Shown here piece by piece: positions 1-7,627 of a DNA stretch of 38,328 nt. Position 1 is the stretch's first letter. Every line of letters starts with the position of its first letter. The notes under the pieces are model-generated. The model worked only from the letters and a program-made list of their open reading frames with translations, was not told the DNA's origin and did not search any database. The position numbers and the translations under genes were made by a program. This stretch comes from an uncultured Eubacteriales bacterium (GTDB lineage Bacteria > Bacillota > Clostridia > Christensenellales > CAG-138). The stretch is from the NCBI GenBank assembly GCA_900550525.1, contig URSN01000006.1, positions 1 to 38,328 on the forward strand, read 5' to 3'.

Positions 1-246
1 GTGCGGCTGGCCTTCGAGGGTGAGCGGTGCGATTTTGCCTTCCTCGACGCACCGTTCGCGAGCGGGTTTGGACCGGATGCGGCGGGCCTGCTCTTTGCTC
101 GCGGGCTCATGCGGCCGGACGGGCGGGTGTTCGTGGAGCATGCGTCGGACGGCGTGGCCGCGCCCGTTGCCGGCGTCATGCGCCCCGTGCGCACGAGGCG
201 CTTTGGCAGGTGCGCGGTGACGGAAATGGAGCGGGACAGGGAATGA
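1..246 (+). CDS. rsmD: 16S rRNA (guanine966-N2)-methyltransferase RsmD, C-terminal part
   Basis: The window opens inside this gene; the frame is open from base 1 and ends at TGA 244-246. RsmD methylates G966 of 16S rRNA using S-adenosylmethionine. What is visible is the second half of the Rossmann methylase: a hydrophobic strand ending in LDAPF, the position of the DPPY/NPPY catalytic motif, then helices and the final strand. The family has Pro-Pro where this has Ala-Pro, a mild deviation. Its place directly before coaD with an ATGA stop/start overlap is the usual rsmD-coaD (ylbH-ylbI) arrangement and carries most of the weight. The true start lies outside the window. Confidence 0.75.
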   Translation: MRLAFEGERCDFAFLDAPFASGFGPDAAGLLFARGLMRPDGRVFVEHASDGVAAPVAGVMRPVRTRRFGRCAVTEMERDRE

Positions 247-734
247 CAAAGATCGGCGTATACCCGGGCAGTTTCGACCCGTTCACGGTCGGGCATATGG
301 ATGTGCTGCGCAGCGCGTCGGCGCTGTTTGACCACATCCATGTCGGCGTGCTGAGCAATTCCGCCAAGACGCCGCTCTTTGCCGCGGACGAGCGCGTGGC
401 CATGATCGAGGCGGCCGTGCGCGCCGAGGGGCTGGCCAACGTGTCGGCGGCGAGCTTTGACGGGCTGCTGGTGGAGTTTGTCAAGCGCGTCGGCGCGCAG
501 TACATCATCCGCGGCCTGCGCGCGATCACCGATTTTGAATACGAGTTTCAGATCGATGCGACCAACCGGCATCTGGAGCCGCAGGTGCGCACGGTCTACT
601 TCATGGCCTCGCCCTCGCTCTCGTTTTTGAGCTCGAGCACGGTGCGCGAGATCGGCGCCTACGGCGGAAACATTGCGGGCCTGGTGCCCGCTTGCAACAT
701 GAAAATCATTGCAGAAAGGTTATTACGAGCATGA
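243..734 (+). CDS. coaD: phosphopantetheine adenylyltransferase (CoaD)
   Basis: Transfers AMP from ATP to 4'-phosphopantetheine, giving dephospho-CoA, the fourth step of cytosolic CoA synthesis. The 163-residue product has the family's normal length. Visible motifs are YPGSFDPFTVGH near residues 6-18, with the nucleotidyltransferase TxGH at 15-18; RGLRAITDFEYE near 90-101; and SSSTVRE at 130-136, matching the ISSTxxR signature. The reading frame stays open upstream, but ATG 243 fits the family N-terminus and overlaps the rsmD stop (ATGA), which implies translational coupling. The next gene begins on its stop codon in the same way. Confidence 0.97.
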   Translation: MTKIGVYPGSFDPFTVGHMDVLRSASALFDHIHVGVLSNSAKTPLFAADERVAMIEAAVRAEGLANVSAASFDGLLVEFVKRVGAQYIIRGLRAITDFEYEFQIDATNRHLEPQVRTVYFMASPSLSFLSSSTVREIGAYGGNIAGLVPACNMKIIAERLLRA

Positions 735-1684
735 GCACTGCACAAACGATGAAGATCTACAGCATCATTTCAAGCATCGAACAGGAGCTTGAAGAGAGCC
801 CGCGGACCAAGTTTGGCGGCCAGAGCCGGCGCGTTGTCGAGATCGAACGCCTGTACGACCTGCTGGGCGATCTGAAGGTCACCATCCCGGAGGACATCCG
901 CCGGGCGACCGGCGTGCTCGCCGAGGCGGATAACCGCATCAACGACGCCAAGGAGCAGGCCGAGGAGATCCTCGCCCAGGCACACGAGGAGGCGGACAGC
1001 GTCCTTTCGCAGGCGCAGGCCAGCGCAGAGAACCTGTACCACCAGGCGCAGGTCGAGTACGAGACGCGCATCAGCGACGCCGAGGTGTATAAGGAAGCCT
1101 GCGCGCGCGCGGCGCAGATCTCCTCCGAGGCGGAGACCAACGCCAACGCCATCTACAACGGCGCGCGCAAGTATGCGGACGACATCCTCTCCGACGTGCA
1201 GCGCTACCTGTCCGAATATCACGCCATGATCGCGCAGAACCGCAACGAGCTGGGCGTGCCGGCGCCCGCTGCGCCGGAGCCGCCCCGCGCGTATCAGCAG
1301 CCGGCCTACGCGCCGGCGCAGCAGAGCGCCTACGCGCCGGAGGCGCAGCCGGCCTATCAGCAGCCCGCACAGCAGCCTGCCTACCAGCAGCAGCAGAGCG
1401 CGCACGCGGTGGACGACGGCATGACGCGCCAGTTCGAGCGCCCGGCCGCCCCGCAGCGCACGCGCGCAAGAGAGCAGGAGCGCGAGGATGAGGAATACGA
1501 AGCGCCCCGCCGCGAAAAGCCGAAGAAGAAGGGCTTCCTCTCCAAGATGTTCGAGATCGACGACGAGGACGAGGAGTTCGACGAGGAGTGGGAGCAGGAC
1601 GACGCGCCCCGCCGCGAGAAGCCGAAAAAGCAGCGCAAAAAGCTCTTCGACTTCAGCGACGACGAGGACGACGACGAATATTGA
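731..1684 (+). CDS. coiled-coil protein with Gln/Pro/Ala-rich linker and acidic tail
   Basis: 317 residues, start ATG 731 overlapping the coaD stop. Three regions are visible. Residues 1-180 are a long, charged, Ala/Glu/Gln-rich heptad region resembling the stalk of ATP synthase subunit b or DivIVA-like proteins. Residues about 185-240 are a low-complexity linker rich in Ala, Pro, Gln and Tyr with repeated AYxP and YQQP units. Residues about 250-317 alternate basic RREKPKK-like patches with runs of Asp and Glu; two near copies of a PRREKPKK element occur. No enzyme motif, signal peptide or membrane segment was seen. Proteins of this kind often sit after coaD in Clostridia and are annotated as ATPase or cell-division-like, but the function is unknown. 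Confidence 0.8.
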   Translation: MSTAQTMKIYSIISSIEQELEESPRTKFGGQSRRVVEIERLYDLLGDLKVTIPEDIRRATGVLAEADNRINDAKEQAEEILAQAHEEADSVLSQAQASAENLYHQAQVEYETRISDAEVYKEACARAAQISSEAETNANAIYNGARKYADDILSDVQRYLSEYHAMIAQNRNELGVPAPAAPEPPRAYQQPAYAPAQQSAYAPEAQPAYQQPAQQPAYQQQQSAHAVDDGMTRQFERPAAPQRTRAREQEREDEEYEAPRREKPKKKGFLSKMFEIDDEDEEFDEEWEQDDAPRREKPKKQRKKLFDFSDDEDDDEY

Positions 1685-1691
1685 CGCGAAG

Positions 1692-1719
1692 GCCCCGCGC
1701 ACGGCGGGGCTTTTCTTTT
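1692..1719 (+). terminator. rho-independent terminator after rsmD-coaD-coiled-coil operon
   Basis: Perfect 7-bp stem GCCCCGC (1692-1698) and GCGGGGC (1704-1710) with a five-base loop, followed by TTTTCTTTT. It starts 7 bases after the upstream stop codon. The T tract is on the + side only. Confidence 0.9.
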
Positions 1720-1740
1720 GCTCCAATATGCGTCCGACAG

Positions 1741-1772
1741 GCGCCCCTGGCTCGCCGCAGGGGGCGCTTTTT
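1741..1772 (+). terminator. second, tandem terminator
   Basis: Stem GCGCCCCTG (1741-1749) pairs with CAGGGGGCGC (1758-1767, one bulged G), followed by TTTTT. It lies between two converging genes, but the T run again faces the + direction, so it works as a back-up for the upstream operon. No clear terminator is seen for ylbJ on the minus strand. Confidence 0.75.
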
Positions 1773-1789
1773 GCCCGCGCGGGAAGCGT

Positions 1790-2872
1790 TCACCCTTCGG
1801 GACGGCCCCTGTCCCGCGCCGGCCGCCGCGCCGGCAGCGCGGAGAGCGCGAGCGCGCCCAGGTAGGCGGCGATCACCGTGACGGCGCACGCAAACAGCAG
1901 GCTTGCGCCGCTGAGGGCGTTGAGCGCGTACTCCTGCGCCGGCTGCGCCATGACGGCTGCCGCGTCGGCCAGCAGCAGCGGCGCGCACAGGTAGGCGATC
2001 GCCGCCGCGAGCGCGCCGTGCAGGAGCTTGAGCAGGAAATAGCGCCCTGCGCCGCCGCTGAGGAACAGGCGCGTCTGCAAAAAGACGCTCAGCCCGCCGA
2101 ACGACACGAGAAACGCGCATGCCGCCGCCGCCATGCGCAGCGGCAGGCCGAGCGCGGCGACGGCCGCGCAGCCGCCGGTGAACTCCAGCATCCCCTGCGC
2201 CAGCGCGCCCATGAGCCCCGCCGGCAGGCCGAGCGGCTTTGCCAGCGCGTCCAGCGCGGCATGCAGCCCCAGCTGGCGCAGCAGCGCCGCCAATACGGAC
2301 GCGCCGGCGATGCAGCCGCCGATCTGCACCATGGCGGCCATGCCGTCGCCGACCATGCGCAGCGCGCCGCCCGCGCACGCGCCGGCTTCCGCTTCCGGGA
2401 CCGGCTGTACATCGTCGTTGCCGGCGCAACGGAGCGGCAGCAGCAGCAGCGCCGCGCCGTAATGCGCAAGGCACAGCAGCGGGGCGCTCCCGCCGCCGCG
2501 CAGCAGGCCGCCGCCGACGAGCGCGATGAGGAACATGGGGCTGCACAGGCTGCATCGCGCACCGTACTGCGCCGCGCCGAGCGAGGCGCAAAGCCGCGCG
2601 CCGGTCGGATAGCCGGCGACGCCGCCCAGCAGCAGGCACGGCAGCACGCCCTGCGGCAGGCACAGCAGGCGGGAGACGGGGCGCAGCAGGCGCACGAGCG
2701 ATTGCGCCGCGCCCGAGCGAAGCAGCAGCGACGTGCAGAGGTAGAAGGGGAACAGCGCCGGCAGGACGCTGCTCCACCACAGCGCGAACGCCTCCGCCGC
2801 CGCGTGCGCGCAGTCCTCCGCCAGCAGCAGCAGGCAGACGGCCAGCAGCAGCGGCGGCAGGGCGCGAAGCAT
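1790..2872 (-). CDS. ylbJ: sporulation integral membrane protein YlbJ (Gate domain)
   Basis: 360-residue polytopic membrane protein made mostly of hydrophobic Leu/Ala/Gly segments. The GYPTGA hallmark of the nucleoside-recognition (Gate) domain lies in a loop after the third hydrophobic stretch; a second Gate-like half follows. In Bacillus subtilis ylbJ is sigma-E controlled and needed for heat-resistant spores; the transported substrate is not known. ATG 2872 is chosen because GGAAAGG lies immediately upstream and the first membrane helix starts at once; the frame stays open further upstream, but with basic, soluble residues. It is divergent from the patatin gene and keeps the Bacillus order rsmD-coaD-ylbJ-ylbK-tmcAL, although here it is inverted. 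Confidence 0.88.
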   Translation of the reverse strand: MLRALPPLLLAVCLLLLAEDCAHAAAEAFALWWSSVLPALFPFYLCTSLLLRSGAAQSLVRLLRPVSRLLCLPQGVLPCLLLGGVAGYPTGARLCASLGAAQYGARCSLCSPMFLIALVGGGLLRGGGSAPLLCLAHYGAALLLLPLRCAGNDDVQPVPEAEAGACAGGALRMVGDGMAAMVQIGGCIAGASVLAALLRQLGLHAALDALAKPLGLPAGLMGALAQGMLEFTGGCAAVAALGLPLRMAAAACAFLVSFGGLSVFLQTRLFLSGGAGRYFLLKLLHGALAAAIAYLCAPLLLADAAAVMAQPAQEYALNALSGASLLFACAVTVIAAYLGALALSALPARRPARDRGRPEG

Positions 2873-2911
2873 ATCCTTTCCCGTAGGCGGTCCCCTCCCG
2901 GTCGATTTTTT

Positions 2912-2941
2912 TTGCTTGCATGGCGGCGCGCGCCATACTAT
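2912..2941 (+). promoter_or_regulatory. possible promoter for the patatin-like gene
   Basis: TTGCTT (2912-2917) and TACTAT (2936-2941) are spaced 18 bp apart in the divergent gap between ylbJ and the patatin gene. The spacer holds a short palindrome, ATGGCG/CGCCAT. The match is weak. Confidence 0.35.
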
Positions 2942-2982
2942 CATCATAGCGGGGGAGCACTTTTGATATGCTGGGAGAAGCT

Positions 2983-3786
2983 ATGGAATACGCGAAAGTC
3001 GGCCTCGCCCTTGGCGCGGGGAGCACGAAGGGGTTTGCGCACATCGGCGTGCTGCAGGTACTGGAGGAAAACCATATCCCCATCGACCTGGTCGCGGGCT
3101 CGAGCATCGGCGCGATCGTCGGCGGCATCTATGCGGCCGGGACGGACCTGCGCCTGCTCGAACGGTTCGCGCTGCAGCTCAACCTGCGCGAGTATCTGGA
3201 CGTCGGCCGCCCGCGCAGCGGCGGCCTGCTGCGCGGCGACCGGCTCGAGGAGCTGATCGCGCTGCTGACGCACCGGGCGGACTTTGCGCACACGCGCATC
3301 CCGTTCTACAGCGTCGCCGTGGACGCCGCGATGGGCGAGGCCGTCGTGCTGCACAGCGGGCCGGTCAGCCGCGCGGTGCGCGCGAGCATGTCCATCCCCG
3401 GCATCTTCATGCCCGTGGAGATCGACGGGCGCATGTATGTGGACGGCGGCGTGATCGAGCGCATCCCGTGCCGCGCGCTGCGCGAGGCCGGGGCGGACGT
3501 GGTCATCGGCGTGGACGTGGGGTATACCGGCGGCTATTACGATGTGAGCGGTATGAACGCCTACGAATACATCAACCGCTCCATTGACATCATGCAGTGG
3601 GAGATGGCAAAGCTCCGCCGCGAGGACGCGGATGTGATGCTCGTGCCGCAGGTGCTGTTCGTGCGCGGGCATTTCGATACGAAAACGGCGCGCGAGGTGA
3701 TCGAGGAGGGGCGGCGCGTCGCGCGCGAGGCGCTGCCCGAGATCCGCGCCGCGCTCGAGCGCGCGGGCATCCCGCTCAGAGGATGA
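2983..3786 (+). CDS. ylbK: patatin-like serine hydrolase (YlbK/RssA type)
   Basis: Predicted phospholipase-like or acyl hydrolase with a Ser-Asp dyad; substrate unknown. In the 267-residue product the oxyanion-hole loop GAGSTKG is at 11-17, the nucleophile elbow GSSIG at 39-43 (Ser41), and the catalytic Asp in DGG at 154-156, all intact. No signal peptide is present, so it should be cytosolic. ATG 2983 is preferred because GGGAG sits five bases upstream; an in-frame ATG at 2968 would add five residues. The 3' end overlaps the convergent tmcAL gene by 11 bp. The ylbJ-ylbK-tmcAL neighbourhood matches Bacillus. Confidence 0.92.
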   Translation: MEYAKVGLALGAGSTKGFAHIGVLQVLEENHIPIDLVAGSSIGAIVGGIYAAGTDLRLLERFALQLNLREYLDVGRPRSGGLLRGDRLEELIALLTHRADFAHTRIPFYSVAVDAAMGEAVVLHSGPVSRAVRASMSIPGIFMPVEIDGRMYVDGGVIERIPCRALREAGADVVIGVDVGYTGGYYDVSGMNAYEYINRSIDIMQWEMAKLRREDADVMLVPQVLFVRGHFDTKTAREVIEEGRRVAREALPEIRAALERAGIPLRG

Positions 3787-4978
3787 GCGGGCCTTCCGCG
3801 TCGCGGTGCGTCTCGTTCTGCGCGGCGACGGCCAGCACGTCGGTGCTGAACGCGTCCGTCGTCAGGTTGCGCTGCACGATGGCGGGGCAGGCGGTGATGT
3901 CGGCGTTGCGCAGGATCAGCGGCGCGTGCGGACGCTTGGCGATCTCGGAGAGCAGCGTGCGCGCGCCGGAGGTCATGGCCAGCACCTTGAGGTACTCGCT
4001 CTTTGCATCGCGCACGGTCGCGTGCACCTGCTCGTTGGTGATGCCGAGCAAAGCGCAGATGCCGATGCGGCGGCAGCGCGCGAGCGTGAAGCGCTTGGAC
4101 TTGACGCTCTCCCAGAACTCATCGATGGTGCTGCACCTGCGCGCGGCGCGCGAGAGGATGTTTTCAAACCCCTCGCTCACATCCGGGAGCTCCGCAAGGC
4201 TGCGGGCCGACATGCTGCGGATGGCGTAGAGGATGAGCGGGCCGACGCACTCCGGCCGGATGGGGAACTGCGGGTCGTAGAGCATCGCGCCGCCGACGAA
4301 GGAGGGCATGGCGTTGAGCACACTCTCGTCGCCGCTGAGCAGCGCCTTGCGGATGGCCGTCGCGCTCGAATACGTGCCGGTGAGCGTCTCCGCGTGATAG
4401 CCGCCGCCCACGCGCGTGACGGGGACGGGCCGGATGCCGGGCGCGTAGGCGCCGATGGCGCGCAGGTATTCGATGGCGAGGATGTTGTTCGGCTGCGCGA
4501 GCGCGTGCAGCATCTCCTCCGGCGCGCCGATGTCCGCGAGCGCGTCGTAGCGCGCGCGGGGGTAGGATTTGCCAAGCGACAGGTGGCGGTGCAGCGCGCT
4601 GCGGAACGACGGCGGCTCGGAGACGAGCACCTCGCACAGGCGGTAGAGCGTGTCCACGTCCGCCGCCTCGCAGCCAAAGGCCAGGTCCGTCACCACGCCC
4701 GTGCCCAGCAGCGTACGGATGCCGCCGAGCGCAAAGCGCTCCGCGCTGGCCACGGCATAGACGCTCGGCAGCTCCAGCACGAGATCCGCCCCGGCCTTGA
4801 CGGCCCAGCCGGCGCGCGTGTACTTGTCCATGCAGGCGGCCTCGCCGCGCTGTACGAAGCTGCCCGAGAGCACGACGATGCAGTAGTCCGCGCCGCTGAG
4901 CGTTTTGGCGCGCTCGAGATGATAGATATGTCCGTTATGCAGCGGATTGTACTCCGCGATCACGCCGACGACTCTCAT
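3776..4978 (-). CDS. tmcAL: tRNA(Met) cytidine acetate ligase (TmcAL, YlbM)
   Basis: Activates acetate with ATP to acetyl-AMP and acetylates C34 of elongator tRNA-Met (ac4C34). The 400-residue product opens with VGVIAEYNPLHNGH, in which HNGH (14-17) is the nucleotidyltransferase HxGH-type motif, followed by VLSGSFVQRGE near 36-46; length and order fit the family. ATG 4978 has GGGGG five bases upstream and begins exactly at the conserved N-terminus. It diverges from pta across a shared regulatory gap. That is notable because the enzyme consumes acetate and the divergent operon interconverts acetyl-CoA and acetate. Confidence 0.94.
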   Translation of the reverse strand: MRVVGVIAEYNPLHNGHIYHLERAKTLSGADYCIVVLSGSFVQRGEAACMDKYTRAGWAVKAGADLVLELPSVYAVASAERFALGGIRTLLGTGVVTDLAFGCEAADVDTLYRLCEVLVSEPPSFRSALHRHLSLGKSYPRARYDALADIGAPEEMLHALAQPNNILAIEYLRAIGAYAPGIRPVPVTRVGGGYHAETLTGTYSSATAIRKALLSGDESVLNAMPSFVGGAMLYDPQFPIRPECVGPLILYAIRSMSARSLAELPDVSEGFENILSRAARRCSTIDEFWESVKSKRFTLARCRRIGICALLGITNEQVHATVRDAKSEYLKVLAMTSGARTLLSEIAKRPHAPLILRNADITACPAIVQRNLTTDAFSTDVLAVAAQNETHRDAEGPLIL

Positions 4979-5001
4979 CCTGACCCCCTGAGTGTAAAAA
5001 C

Positions 5002-5034
5002 AGTATACCATTTTTGCGGCGCGTATGGTATAAT
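5002..5034. promoter_or_regulatory. divergent extended -10 promoters inside an inverted repeat (tmcAL / pta)
   Basis: TATACCAT (5004-5011) and ATGGTATA (5025-5032) form a perfect 8-bp inverted repeat with a 13-bp centre. Each arm carries an extended -10 element: TGGTATAAT reading right towards pta (core TATAAT 5029-5034) and TGGTATACT reading left towards tmcAL (core 5002-5007). No good -35 is seen for either, which suits the extended -10 type. The two polymerases would be placed face to face. Confidence 0.6.
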
Positions 5035-5066
5035 TCGCTTGAAATTTATTGGGAGGCACGTGCAAC

Positions 5067-6065
5067 ATGTCATTGATGGAGCAAATCAAGGCCAAGGCAA
5101 AATCCGACAAAAAGCATATCCTGCTGCCCGAGGGGACGGAGGAGCGCACCGTACAGGCCGCCGCCCGGATCGTCCGCGAGGGCCTTGCGGATGTGACGCT
5201 GCTGGGCAGGCCGGCGGATATTCAGACGGTCGCGGAGCGGTTTTCCGTGGACCTGACCGGCGTATCGCTGCTCGACCCGGAGGCCTCCGAGCTGCTTTCA
5301 CATTATACCGATCTGTTCTACGAGCTGCGCAAAGAGAAGGGCGTCACGCCGGAAAAGGCCGCCGCCATGATGAAAAACCCGCTGTTCTTTGCCGCCATGC
5401 ACATCCGCGAGGGCGGCGCGGACGGCATGGTCGCCGGCGCGATCAGCACCACGGGCGACACGCTGCGCCCCGGCCTGCAGATCATCAAGATGGCCAAGGG
5501 CATCTCGGTCGTGTCGAGCTGCTTCATCATGGAGGTGCCCAACCGCGCCTACGGGGACGACGGGATGCTCGTGTTTGCCGATTGCGCGGTAAACCCCTGC
5601 CCCACGGCGGAGCAGCTGGCCGCCATCGCCGTCTCGTCGGCGGCGACGGCGCGGGCGCTGTGCGGCATGGAGCCGCGTGTGGCGATGCTCTCGTTCTCGA
5701 CCAAGGGCAGCGCCAGGCATGAGCTGGTGGACAAGGTCGTGCGCGCGACGGAGCTCGTGCACGAGCTGGCGCCGGAGCTGAACGTGGACGGCGAGCTGCA
5801 GGCCGACGCCGCGCTGGTGGAAAAGGTCGGCCATCTCAAGTCGCCCGGCAGCCCGGTCGCGGGCCGCGCCAACGTGCTCATCTTCCCCGACCTTCAGGCG
5901 GGCAACATCGGCTACAAGCTCGTGCAGCGCCTTGCCGGGGCCGAGGCCATCGGCCCGATCTGCCAGGGCTTCCGCCGCCCGATCAACGACCTTTCCCGCG
6001 GCTGCAGCGTCGAGGACGTCGTGTCCGTCGCGGCCATCACCGCCGTGCAGGCGCAGAACCTGTGA
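5067..6065 (+). CDS. pta: phosphate acetyltransferase
   Basis: Converts acetyl-CoA and phosphate to acetyl phosphate and CoA, feeding acetate kinase for ATP synthesis in fermentation. The 332-residue product is the short, single-domain Pta form. Family blocks seen are [10 protein letters not shown] near 22-31, the [10 protein letters not shown] substrate loop near 117-126, the [10 protein letters not shown] region near 182-191, and the C-terminal PINDLSRGC segment. ATG 5067 lies 10 bases after GGGAGG and matches the family N-terminus. ackA follows after 42 bp, so the two form one operon. Confidence 0.96.
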   Translation: MSLMEQIKAKAKSDKKHILLPEGTEERTVQAAARIVREGLADVTLLGRPADIQTVAERFSVDLTGVSLLDPEASELLSHYTDLFYELRKEKGVTPEKAAAMMKNPLFFAAMHIREGGADGMVAGAISTTGDTLRPGLQIIKMAKGISVVSSCFIMEVPNRAYGDDGMLVFADCAVNPCPTAEQLAAIAVSSAATARALCGMEPRVAMLSFSTKGSARHELVDKVVRATELVHELAPELNVDGELQADAALVEKVGHLKSPGSPVAGRANVLIFPDLQAGNIGYKLVQRLAGAEAIGPICQGFRRPINDLSRGCSVEDVVSVAAITAVQAQNL

Positions 6066-6107
6066 GCACGGCTGCAAGACCACAACGATTGTAAGGAGAA
6101 AAACAGC

Positions 6108-7310
6108 ATGACCAATATCCTCGTCATCAACGCAGGCAGCTCGTCGCTCAAGTACCAGCTCATCGACATCGATACCGAGAGCGTCATCGCCAAGGGCATC
6201 TGCGAGCGCATCGGCATCCCCGGCTCGCTGCTGAGCTACCGCCCGACCGGCGGCGAGAAGTATGAAAAGCAGCAGGACATGCGCGACCATCAGGACGCCA
6301 TCCGCATGGTGCTCGACGTTCTGGCCGACCCGAAGATCGGCGTCATCTCCGACATGTCGTCCATCGCGGCCGTCGGCCACCGCGTGCTCCACGGCGGCGA
6401 GAAGTATTCCGAGCCCGTCCTCATCGACGACAAGGTGCTCGACGCCATCGAGGAGTGCGTGCCGCTCGGGCCGCTGCACAACCCCGCCAACCTCATGGGC
6501 ATCCGCGGCTGCATGGCCGTCATGCCGAACGTGCCCATGGTCGCCGTGTTCGATACCGCGTGGGGCCAGTCCATGCCGAAGATGGCGTACATGTACGCGC
6601 TCCCCTACGACGCCTACGAGAAGTTCAAGGTCCGCCGCTACGGCTTCCACGGCACGTCGCACCGCTATGTGGCCGGCCGCGCCATCGCCAAGCTCGACAT
6701 GCCGAAGGAAAAGACCCGCGTGATCACCTGCCATCTGGGCAACGGATCGAGCCTGAGCGCCGTCAGGGGCGGCCGGTGCATCGACACGTCCATGGGCCTG
6801 ACGCCGCTTGAGGGCGTGCCGATGGGCACGCGCTGCGGCAGCATCGACCCGGCGATCATGCCGTTCCTGATGGACAAGCTGGGCCTGTCCGCCGCGGAGA
6901 TGGACACCTACATGAACAAGAAGAGCGGCATGCTCGGCGTATCCGGCGTGTCGAGCGATTTCCGCGACCTGGGCGCCGCCGCCGAGCAGGGCAACGAGCG
7001 CGCGGAGCTGGCGCTACAGATGTTCGCCTATAAGGTCAAGCAGTACATCGGCGCGTACGCCGCCGCGCTCAACGGCGTGGACGCCATCGTGTTCACCGCG
7101 GGCGTGGGCGAGAACGACAGCCGCATGCGCGAGCTCATCCTCACGGATATGGACTATCTGGGCGTGGACGTGGACTTTGCCTACAACCGCACCTGCCCGC
7201 GCGGCGAGGAAGTGGAGATCTCCAGGCCCGGCAGCCGCGTGCGCGTGTTCGTCATCCCGACCGACGAGGAGATGACCATCGCGCACGATACCGCCGCCCT
7301 TGCGCTCTAA
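6108..7310 (+). CDS. ackA: acetate kinase
   Basis: Makes ATP and acetate from acetyl phosphate and ADP; the partner of Pta in cytosolic substrate-level phosphorylation. 400 residues, the standard length. The ASKHA-fold motifs are present: INAGSSSLKY near 7-16, VGHRVLHGG near 88-96, RYGFHGTSHRYV near 182-193, and HLGNGSSL near 209-216. GTRCGSIDPAI replaces the Escherichia-type GTRSGDIDPAI, a change seen in other Firmicutes enzymes. AAGGAG precedes the ATG at good distance. Downstream lies a separate promoter for the SCIFF peptide. Confidence 0.97.
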   Translation: MTNILVINAGSSSLKYQLIDIDTESVIAKGICERIGIPGSLLSYRPTGGEKYEKQQDMRDHQDAIRMVLDVLADPKIGVISDMSSIAAVGHRVLHGGEKYSEPVLIDDKVLDAIEECVPLGPLHNPANLMGIRGCMAVMPNVPMVAVFDTAWGQSMPKMAYMYALPYDAYEKFKVRRYGFHGTSHRYVAGRAIAKLDMPKEKTRVITCHLGNGSSLSAVRGGRCIDTSMGLTPLEGVPMGTRCGSIDPAIMPFLMDKLGLSAAEMDTYMNKKSGMLGVSGVSSDFRDLGAAAEQGNERAELALQMFAYKVKQYIGAYAAALNGVDAIVFTAGVGENDSRMRELILTDMDYLGVDVDFAYNRTCPRGEEVEISRPGSRVRVFVIPTDEEMTIAHDTAALAL

Positions 7311-7328
7311 GGCGAAACGGTGTATACT
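7300..7328 (+). promoter_or_regulatory. promoter for the SCIFF peptide gene
   Basis: TTGCGC (7300-7305) and TATACT (7323-7328) are separated by 17 bp. The -35 overlaps the last codons of ackA. The predicted start would leave a leader of about 35 bases with GGGAGG before the scfA ATG. Confidence 0.6.
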
Positions 7329-7371
7329 GGAACCAACGAACAGATTTCGGACAGAATGGGAGGAACCTACC

Positions 7372-7515
7372 ATGAAGCATTTTGAGACCGTCCAGCAGCC
7401 CTGCATCAAGTCCGGCGCGCACACCGCCTGCGGCGAGTGCCAGGCCAGCTGCCAGTCCGCCTGCAAGACGTCCTGCACCGTGGCCAACCAGAAGTGCGCT
7501 AAGGAAGAAAAATAA
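7372..7515 (+). CDS. scfA: SCIFF peptide (six-cysteine RiPP precursor, ScfA)
   Basis: 47-residue precursor of the ranthipeptide (sactipeptide-like) SCIFF family, found almost universally in Clostridia. The radical SAM enzyme encoded next installs a thioether link between a cysteine and a threonine; the biological role is still debated. The C-terminal core shows the family spacing C-x2-C-x3-C-x3-C-x3-C-x6-C (Cys20, 23, 27, 31, 35, 42) with KTSCT as the crosslinking zone. One additional cysteine, Cys11, lies in the leader part. The start at ATG 7372 has GGGAGG upstream and matches the family's MKH N-terminus. Confidence 0.95.
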   Translation: MKHFETVQQPCIKSGAHTACGECQASCQSACKTSCTVANQKCAKEEK

Positions 7516-7563
7516 ACCCTGTCCGCCCAAAGCGCGGCATGGCGCATCCGGGGCGCCGGCATG

Positions 7564-7597
7564 AAAAGGGCCGCCTTTTTGTGCCGCCGCCCCTTTT
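7564..7597 (+). terminator. possible attenuating hairpin between scfA and scfB
   Basis: AAAAGGG (7564-7570) can pair with CCCTTTT (7591-7597), with a GC-rich loop that contains its own TTTTT. A partial terminator here would allow more peptide than enzyme to be made. The structure is irregular. Confidence 0.3.
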
Positions 7598-7627
7598 GCT
7601 GTGCTGCCGCGCGCAAAGGAGGCCAAC

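Noticed and set aside
1653..3256. Long open frames in other phases over ylbJ, on both strands
   Set aside because: High GC removes stop codons; compositions are Ala/Arg-rich without motifs, while the ylbJ frame shows membrane helices and GYPTGA.
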